DNA from: Chryseobacterium formosum
Lineage (GTDB): Bacteria > Bacteroidota > Bacteroidia > Flavobacteriales > Weeksellaceae
Length of the DNA stretch: 64,000 bases
Reading direction: 5' to 3'
Assembly (NCBI RefSeq): GCF_026460885.1
Contig: NZ_JAOVZW010000030.1
Span: forward strand, 16,710 to 80,709
Shown here in pieces: positions 59,113 through 64,000 of the stretch (within the stretch, counting starts at the first letter, position 1; each line of letters opens with the position of its first letter). The notes under the pieces were generated by a model that did not search any database, was not told the origin of the DNA, and was given only the letters and a program-made list of their open reading frames with translations. Made by a program: the position numbers and the translations under genes.

Positions 59113-60038
59113 TTCAGTTTTTGCTTTAAGTTTTCAATTTGGTCATACATTTTATTGAAAAACATTTTCCGTTCTCTATTTCCGGAAGTATTTAATGATT
59201 TTGAATTTTTAATTTCGTGTTCGAAATAGGTTAATGTGTCATTACAAGTGTTCTCATCGTTCGTCATCATGTATCCAAACATATTAAAAGGAATAAAAAA
59301 TGAGGATTGATATTCATTTTTAAATAAAATATTATTGCTTAGAATGACCAAATCATTTACATAAAAATTAAATTCTGGATTATGCTGAATTTTATACTCA
59401 ATTTTTTGAAGAACGCTTTCCACTTCCTCCAAAATCAGTACGATATCTTGATATTTCAAAAGCCCCATCTCAGAGTAAAAAGAGATTTGCATCAAAATAC
59501 TCATAATCGTGGTGTCATTCCAGACTTCGGTCACATTTTGATTTTCGTATAAATCTTTCAGCATTTCGTTTTTTGGAGAATGGTAAGGCAAATCAAAATC
59601 TTCAAATGGACCTAGGAATTTATCTTCATTCAACAAATTCATCCAAACATAAAATTTGAAACGTGACAAAATAGTATTCGAAATCGTATAGAAAAAAGGA
59701 ATGTCCTTCGCCGAATAATATACTTTTGACTGATTGATGCTCTGAAAAACATTTAAAATCTTCAGTGAACTTTCAAAAAAATACAATAGATCTTCCTGAG
59801 TTTTTACGGGTTTTGTTCTTTTTACCACCAATTGGTTTTCCGTTCCCAAAAACTGATCAATCGAAATCTGATAATATTTTGCCAATTCTAAAGCTTCTTC
59901 AAAACTGAATTTTGCCTTCATCGAAGTTCGTCGGTGTGCTGCATCATAACTGATATTTAGAATATTGGCAATCTCGTCATTCAAAGATTTATCCCCGATT
60001 TTCTTTCTGATTTGTTTGAGTAAGATTTCTTGGTGCAT
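59109..60038 (-). CDS. XRE-like helix-turn-helix regulator, 309 aa
   Basis: The N-terminal 70 residues form a helix-turn-helix (DEIANILNISYDAAHRRTSM) with FSFEEALELAKYYQISIDQF; the remaining 230 residues are helical without a recognised domain. The promoter TACATTTG at 60063-60056 overlaps the first GTG of the longest frame, so I start the protein at the ATG at 60038. It overlaps the AraC gene by 4 bp and the pair is divergent from the LA_2272-type gene. Confidence 0.8.
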   Translation of the reverse strand: MHQEILLKQIRKKIGDKSLNDEIANILNISYDAAHRRTSMKAKFSFEEALELAKYYQISIDQFLGTENQLVVKRTKPVKTQEDLLYFFESSLKILNVFQSINQSKVYYSAKDIPFFYTISNTILSRFKFYVWMNLLNEDKFLGPFEDFDLPYHSPKNEMLKDLYENQNVTEVWNDTTIMSILMQISFYSEMGLLKYQDIVLILEEVESVLQKIEYKIQHNPEFNFYVNDLVILSNNILFKNEYQSSFFIPFNMFGYMMTNDENTCNDTLTYFEHEIKNSKSLNTSGNRERKMFFNKMYDQIENLKQKLK

Positions 60039-60144
60039 TCTTTTTGCGATTTTCACAAATGTAGCTATTTATTTTAATTTTTTTTCGCATTCGAGTGAGA
60101 TTGTTCTGTTGGTAGTTTTGATTTATAATTTAAAATCAAATATT

Positions 60145-60816
60145 ATGAAAACGAATCTATTATCAATCGCAATGTTTGTGAGTTCAATGTTTTTCGGACA
60201 AGATAGTTTGAGGACAAAGAGTGCGTTCTTTACGGTAAATCCTCAGAAAGTTATTGTCAAAACAACTACAGGAATTAATGTAGGAGTGATGGATGATTAT
60301 TTAAAACAAAAAATTCACGGAATCAATATTCAGGCAAATCCGATAAGTTTAATTTATCCTTTAATTCCTCATGCTTTGCCGGTTCCTCCGGAAGCCAAAT
60401 CTACAGTTACCATCAATGGTTTGCATATTTCAACGGGAGGATTGATGGATGGAGAAAAATTGAATGGTTTAGGAATTTCCATTTATCATCACTGCAGAAT
60501 TACCAACGGAGTTTCGGTCAATTTTTATAACAATACTTCAGGAATTTTAAATGGAGTTCATATTTCCGGATTTGTAAATAGTTCAGAGAAAGGAAATGGT
60601 TTAACGATGGCTTTTCTGGGCAACTATTCTGAAGATTTTTCGGGAGTACAAGTTTCATTGTCTAATGAATCGAAAAAAATGAGAGGAATGCAAATTGGTT
60701 TCGTCAATAAAAGTAAAAACTTAAAAGGAATTCAGATCGGTTTGTGGAATATCAATGAAAAAAGAAAATTTCCGATCATCAACTGGAATTTCAAATCAAA
60801 AAAACTGAAATCATGA
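60145..60816 (+). CDS. Surface-repeat protein, LA_2272/LA_2273 type
   Basis: After the signal peptide (to FFGQ, residue 18) come repeats of about 20 residues with the core N/GxNGxxI: INGLHISTGGLMDGEKLNGL, ILNGVHISGFVNSSEKGNGL, FSGVQVSLSNESKKMRGMQI and LKGIQIGLWNINEKRKF. This matches the LA_2272 surface-repeat family, thought to form a beta-helix or barrel at the outer surface. I start it at the ATG at 60145; the frame further up has only a TTG. Its gene overlaps the phosphatidyltransferase gene by 4 bp. Confidence 0.82.
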   Translation: MKTNLLSIAMFVSSMFFGQDSLRTKSAFFTVNPQKVIVKTTTGINVGVMDDYLKQKIHGINIQANPISLIYPLIPHALPVPPEAKSTVTINGLHISTGGLMDGEKLNGLGISIYHHCRITNGVSVNFYNNTSGILNGVHISGFVNSSEKGNGLTMAFLGNYSEDFSGVQVSLSNESKKMRGMQIGFVNKSKNLKGIQIGLWNINEKRKFPIINWNFKSKKLKS

Positions 60817-61412
60817 AAACAATACCTTATATATTAATAGGCATAAGATTTTTTCTTGCACCAATTATCATTTTACTTTCTTATTCGAAAGGTGCCGAAT
60901 CAAAATTTGCAATTCTGACTTTAATGTACTTCGGATTACTCACAGATATCTTTGATGGAATTATCGCAAGAAAAGTAGGTGTTTCATCCGAAAAATTAAG
61001 ACGACTCGACAGTCAGGTTGATTTAGTTTTCTGGCTATCTTTAGGTTTTGCAGCGTATTTTCTAAATCCAACGTTAATAAGAGATGAATGGCAAAACATT
61101 TTATTAATTTTTACAATGGAAGCTCTTTGCTATATAATAAGTTGGATAAAATTCGGGAAAGAAACTTGTACTCATGCTTGGGTTTCAAAATTGTGGGGTT
61201 TGAGTTTGCTATTATCTTTCACTTATTTGATAGGTTTTCAGACGATAGGTTGGGCTTTCGATTTGACCATTATTCTTGGTTTCATTTCTCACTTAGATGT
61301 CATTCTGATTATTTTGATTCTTCCAAAGTGGAACTACGATGTTCCCAGTTTCTGTCACGCCTGGAAAATCAGAAATGGAATACAGAGAAAAAAGACAACA
61401 TTCTTTAACTAA
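60813..61412 (+). CDS. CDP-alcohol phosphatidyltransferase family protein
   Basis: The protein has six membrane helices and the catalytic region TDIFDGIIARKVGVSSEKLR followed by RLDSQVD. The family motif is D-G-x2-A-R-x8-G-x3-D-x3-D. Here the two Asp residues, A-R and the last Asp pair are kept, but the Gly is replaced by Leu. It may be altered in CDP-lipid binding or the substrate may differ. Members make phosphatidylglycerol, phosphatidylserine or cardiolipin. The gene overlaps the LA_2272-like gene, so a shared transcript is likely. Length 199 aa. Confidence 0.85.
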   Translation: MKTIPYILIGIRFFLAPIIILLSYSKGAESKFAILTLMYFGLLTDIFDGIIARKVGVSSEKLRRLDSQVDLVFWLSLGFAAYFLNPTLIRDEWQNILLIFTMEALCYIISWIKFGKETCTHAWVSKLWGLSLLLSFTYLIGFQTIGWAFDLTIILGFISHLDVILIILILPKWNYDVPSFCHAWKIRNGIQRKKTTFFN

Positions 61413-61451
61413 TAATTGATTTTTTAGAATTAAATGGTGATTTTTAAATCG

Positions 61452-61486
61452 AACGGCGTAATAACCAAAAATTACGCTGTTTTTTG
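61452..61486 (+). terminator. Terminator of the phosphatidyltransferase gene
   Basis: GGCGTAAT / ATTACGCT stem with an 8-base loop and T-run, lying directly in front of the asnS -7 element. Confidence 0.7.
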
Positions 61487-61494
61487 TAACTTTG
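61487..61494 (+). promoter_or_regulatory. -7 element of asnS
   Basis: TAACTTTG followed by C, 38 bases before the ATG at 61533. Confidence 0.65.
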
Positions 61495-61532
61495 CAAACA
61501 TTAATTTTTTAGAAAAATTTTATCATCAACAA

Positions 61533-62981
61533 ATGAAAAAGCAGACGATTAAAGAAGTCCTACAAGACTACAAAAAAGTATTACATCATGACATTACAGT
61601 TTACGGTTGGGTAAGAGCATTCCGTTCAAATCGCTTTATTGCGCTAAATGATGGTTCTACGATTAATAATTTGCAAATTGTAGTTGATTTTGAAAATTTT
61701 GACGAAGAAATTATCGGCAAAATCAGTACGGCTTCTTCACTGAAAGTAGTAGGAGAGGTCGTAGAAAGTCAGGGAGCCGGACAAACTGTAGAAATTATCG
61801 CTAAAAAAATTGTTATTTTAGGAGATAACTTTACCGAAGAAAGAGACAGAACGATTTTGCAGCCAAAAAAGCACTCTTTGGAGGTTTTGAGAGAACAGGC
61901 GCATTTAAGATTCAGAACAAATTTGTTTGGGGCAGTTTTCAGAGTGCGTCACGCAGTGAGTTTTGCAATTCACTCATTTTTCAACAAAAACCAGTTCTTT
62001 TACATCAACACACCGATTGTAACCGGAGCAGATGCAGAAGGAGCAGGTGAAATGTTTGGAGTAACCAACTTTGATTTAAATAATATTCCAAGAGACGAGC
62101 AAGGCGACATCGATTTTGCTCAGGATTTTTTTGGGAAAAAGACAAACCTAACAGTTTCAGGACAGCTTGAAGGAGAAACTGCAGCAATGGGATTGGGAAG
62201 AATTTATACTTTCGGACCCACTTTCCGTGCAGAAAATTCAAACACAACCCGTCACTTAGCTGAATTTTGGATGATTGAGCCTGAAGTTGCTTTCAATAAC
62301 CTGGAAGATAACATCGATTTGGCAGAAGATTTCTTAAAATATGTGATTCAGTATGTTTTAGATAACTGTAAGGATGATTTAGAATTTTTAGACAAACGTT
62401 TTGCCGAAGAACAAAAATCTAAACCGGAAAAAGACAGAGCAAAAGAAGGTTTAATTGAAAAGCTTGAAAACGTAATTGCTAAACGTTTCAAAAGAGTTTC
62501 TTACACCGAAGCAATTGAGATTTTATTGAATTCAAAAGAAAATAAAAAAGGAAAATTTGCTTATCCAATCGAAGAATGGGGTGCAGATCTTCAGTCTGAA
62601 CACGAAAGATTCTTAGTTGAAAAACACTTTGAATGTCCTGTAGTTTTATTTGATTATCCTAAAGAAATTAAAGCATTCTACATGAAATTGAACGACGATA
62701 ATAAAACAGTTGCTGCAATGGATGTACTTTTCCCAGGAATCGGTGAAATTATCGGTGGTTCGGAAAGAGAAGCAAGATTAGACGTTCTGAAAACAAAAAT
62801 GGCAGAAATGCACGTTGACGAGGACGAATTGTGGTGGTATATGGATACCAGAAGATTCGGGTCTGTTCCTCACGCAGGTTTCGGGCTTGGTTTAGAGAGA
62901 TTGGTTCTTTTCGTAACAGGTATGACTAACATTCGTGACGTTATCCCTTTCCCAAGAACTCCAAAGAACGCAGAATTTTAA
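61533..62981 (+). CDS. asnS: Asparaginyl-tRNA synthetase
   Basis: This class IIb synthetase charges tRNA-Asn. The anticodon-binding OB fold (TVYGWVRAFRSNRFIALNDG, then NNLQIVVDFENF) is followed by class II motifs: FRVRHAVSFAIHSFFNKNQF, TFGPTFRAENSNTTRHLAEF (motif 2) and GFGLGLERLVLFVTGMTNIR (motif 3). Length is 482 aa against 466 in E. coli. The promoter fixes the start at 61533; the open frame upstream to 61434 covers the terminator and promoter. Confidence 0.96.
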   Translation: MKKQTIKEVLQDYKKVLHHDITVYGWVRAFRSNRFIALNDGSTINNLQIVVDFENFDEEIIGKISTASSLKVVGEVVESQGAGQTVEIIAKKIVILGDNFTEERDRTILQPKKHSLEVLREQAHLRFRTNLFGAVFRVRHAVSFAIHSFFNKNQFFYINTPIVTGADAEGAGEMFGVTNFDLNNIPRDEQGDIDFAQDFFGKKTNLTVSGQLEGETAAMGLGRIYTFGPTFRAENSNTTRHLAEFWMIEPEVAFNNLEDNIDLAEDFLKYVIQYVLDNCKDDLEFLDKRFAEEQKSKPEKDRAKEGLIEKLENVIAKRFKRVSYTEAIEILLNSKENKKGKFAYPIEEWGADLQSEHERFLVEKHFECPVVLFDYPKEIKAFYMKLNDDNKTVAAMDVLFPGIGEIIGGSEREARLDVLKTKMAEMHVDEDELWWYMDTRRFGSVPHAGFGLGLERLVLFVTGMTNIRDVIPFPRTPKNAEF

Positions 62982-63004
62982 GTAACAATTACATATATAT
63001 AAAG

Positions 63005-63035
63005 ATGTCTCTGAATTTTCAGGGACATTTTTTAT
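63005..63035 (+). terminator. Terminator of asnS
   Basis: ATGTCTCTG / CAGGGACAT stem (one G-U pair) followed by T-run, 24 bp after the stop codon. Confidence 0.8.
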
Positions 63036-63111
63036 TATATATAGAAAAGATTCTTCAATTTTACTTGCGAATTATCTCCTGCTTTCCAACTCAATTTCTC
63101 TCCGACTTTTT

Positions 63112-63194
63112 AGGAGCTATTTCCCGCTCTCCGCACTCGCTATTTTCTTTTTCAAAGAAAATGAGCTCAAACAAAGCTGCGATCGGGGCTAGAA
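63112..63194. repeat. Interspersed element, family 3, copy 4
   Basis: Begins GGAGCTATTTCCCGC, has an internal TTTTCTTT / AAAGAAAA stem and ends CTGCGATCGGGGCTAG. It sits in the 1-kb gene-free end of the window. Confidence 0.7.
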
Positions 63195-63283
63195 TTGCAG
63201 TCATAAATAAAAAATTTGGTGAGTTCAGGTAAACTTCAGTTAAAATATTGCTCCTAAAAAGTTGATTAAAATAATTTCCACTT

Positions 63284-63359
63284 CTACAAAGCTCCAGAGG
63301 AGCGATAGCTTTGTAGAATATACAGAATGATTAAAGCTTAGAGCTCCGTAGGAGCGGCA
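63284..63359. repeat. Palindromic repeat pair, CTCC-AGAGGAG type
   Basis: CTACAAAGCT and AGCTTTGTAG flank GCTCCAGAGGAGCG (63284-63316), and a second GAGCTCCGTAGGAGCGGC follows at 63341-63359. No coding sense. The rest of 63360-63640 shows nothing I can name. Confidence 0.6.
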
Positions 63360-63641
63360 CTTTTCGTTAATATATAAATATCAAAATAATCTGTTGGCTT
63401 AATTTTTGTGAGCAAGTCTACATAGATTTGCTTTCCGTAGCCAAGAATACAATATTATTTCGATGTTCAAAATCTGTATTTTATGAGCTAATTTCTTAAC
63501 AATACCTGAGAAAACCCACTTCTTTACCTTTTATAAAATAATATGAACATTGTGGATAACTCTATTGCACTATTCAATGTCTGTTAAACCAGTGTTTTAC
63601 TTTAATACTTTTCCACAATCAAAATAATTGATTATTAAATA

Positions 63642-63673
63642 TTTGTTTCATGTAAATAACTGCTATATCTTTG
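63642..63673 (+). promoter_or_regulatory. Strong promoter P1, pointing out of the window
   Basis: TTTG at 63642-63645, 20-bp spacer, TATCTTTG at 63666-63673. It is the first of three evenly built promoters in the last 360 bp. Confidence 0.65.
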
Positions 63674-63836
63674 CCCCACTGAAAAACGAGAGTTATTAGG
63701 TAGCGCAGAGGAGCTTTTAGATAAGCGTAGAACATTTAAGAAATACTTTTATTAAGGATGGGGTTGTCGAAAGATAAGCCACGAATTAATAAAGATATGA
63801 ATCGAAAAAAAACTTTTAAATTTTTAGAGATAATAG

Positions 63837-63866
63837 TTGTGAAAGTTAAAAAGATTTGTATCTTTG
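63837..63866 (+). promoter_or_regulatory. Strong promoter P2
   Basis: TTG at 63837-63839, 19-bp spacer, TATCTTTG at 63859-63866. About 20 bases further on GAAGCGCAGGAG resembles GTAGCGCAGAGGAG at 63701-63714 after P1. Confidence 0.65.
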
Positions 63867-63962
63867 CAATCCCAATACGGGAAGCGCAGGAGTAGAGGTT
63901 GAGAGAATGTAAAAATAGGGAATTAAGGTTACTTAAAAAACTTTAAATTTTTTACAAAAACA

Positions 63963-63994
63963 TTTGGTCAATTAGAAATAAAGTTTTACTTTTG
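63963..63994 (+). promoter_or_regulatory. Strong promoter P3
   Basis: TTTG at 63963-63966, 20-bp spacer, TACTTTTG at 63987-63994. Tandem promoters without an open frame are typical of rRNA operons; the target lies beyond the window. Confidence 0.65.
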
Positions 63995-64000
63995 CACACG

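Noticed and set aside
59965..60144. N-terminal extension of the surface-repeat protein
   Set aside because: It begins at TTG inside the divergent regulator gene and does not encode a signal peptide. The ATG at 60145 does.
63005..63232. Short frame after asnS
   Set aside because: It starts in the asnS terminator and runs through interspersed element copy 4.
1..64000. tRNA genes, IS transposases, integrases
   Set aside because: I looked for TpsiC-like motifs and transposase or integrase signatures and saw none.

Overview
The window is chromosomal DNA from a low-GC member of the Bacteroidetes, class Flavobacteriia, and most likely Chryseobacterium or a close relative. The evidence is the -33 TTTG / -7 TAnnTTTG promoter type in front of many genes, the near absence of Shine-Dalgarno sequences, and family markers such as DUF1501/DUF1800 pairs, OMP_b-brl_3 receptors, YceI proteins and an S16 with a long acidic tail. 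The genus is inferred, not proven. No tRNA, rRNA gene, IS transposase, integrase or CRISPR array is visible.

Layout. 1-6.2 kb is core: mgtE (cut by the window edge), a secreted protein, rpsO, a PagL-like deacylase and pnp. 6.2-21.7 kb is an accessory stretch. It holds two copies of a cassette (promoter, 240-residue all-alpha protein, degenerate 21-bp repeat array) at 6.3-7.6 and 14.0-15.1 kb. Between and beside them lie an Rnl2-type RNA ligase with two small genes (one immunity-like), a MarR/outer-membrane-receptor operon, a cold-shock protein with a long leader, a divergent pair of a beta-barrel/WYL-like protein and a reverse transcriptase, then rtcB, a HopJ-like gene and a WYL regulator. 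21.7-31.2 kb holds a LytS/LytTR pair, the DUF1501/DUF1800 operon, a small barrel protein, glucokinase, two YceI genes and a small hydrolase. 31.3-41 kb is metabolic and replicative: amtB, sdaA, a DUF2089/YIP1/serine-hydrolase operon, tyrA and polA. 41-45.2 kb is a run of small accessory genes, some immunity-like. 45.4-56.5 kb has an M16 and an M3 peptidase, SRPBCC, a GreA-like protein, nitroreductase, rpsP, rimM and a toxin-antitoxin pair. 56.6-63 kb has a serine hydrolase, a two-regulator operon, a repeat-rich surface protein with a CDP-alcohol phosphatidyltransferase, and asnS. The last kilobase is non-coding: interspersed repeats and three tandem strong promoters pointing out of the window, arranged as in front of an rRNA operon.

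How genes work together. The 8.7-21.5 kb stretch concentrates RNA-end chemistry and RNA copying (Rnl2-like ligase, reverse transcriptase, RtcB) with two WYL-domain proteins. The best candidate for an undescribed system is the reverse transcriptase and its divergent partner. Each gene's promoter lies so that both transcripts cross the same hairpin-rich 120 bp. The duplicated cassette with its repeat array is the second candidate. Regulatory finds read directly from sequence are a Tyr-codon leader peptide with terminator and antiterminator in front of tyrA, a perfect FNR-type palindrome placed near -43 of the first yceI promoter, and promoter-proximal starts at rimM, the tyrA leader and the nitroreductase gene that imply leaderless mRNAs.

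Several families of palindromic interspersed repeats (about 35-140 bp) sit between genes and in places appear to have changed gene ends or a terminator.
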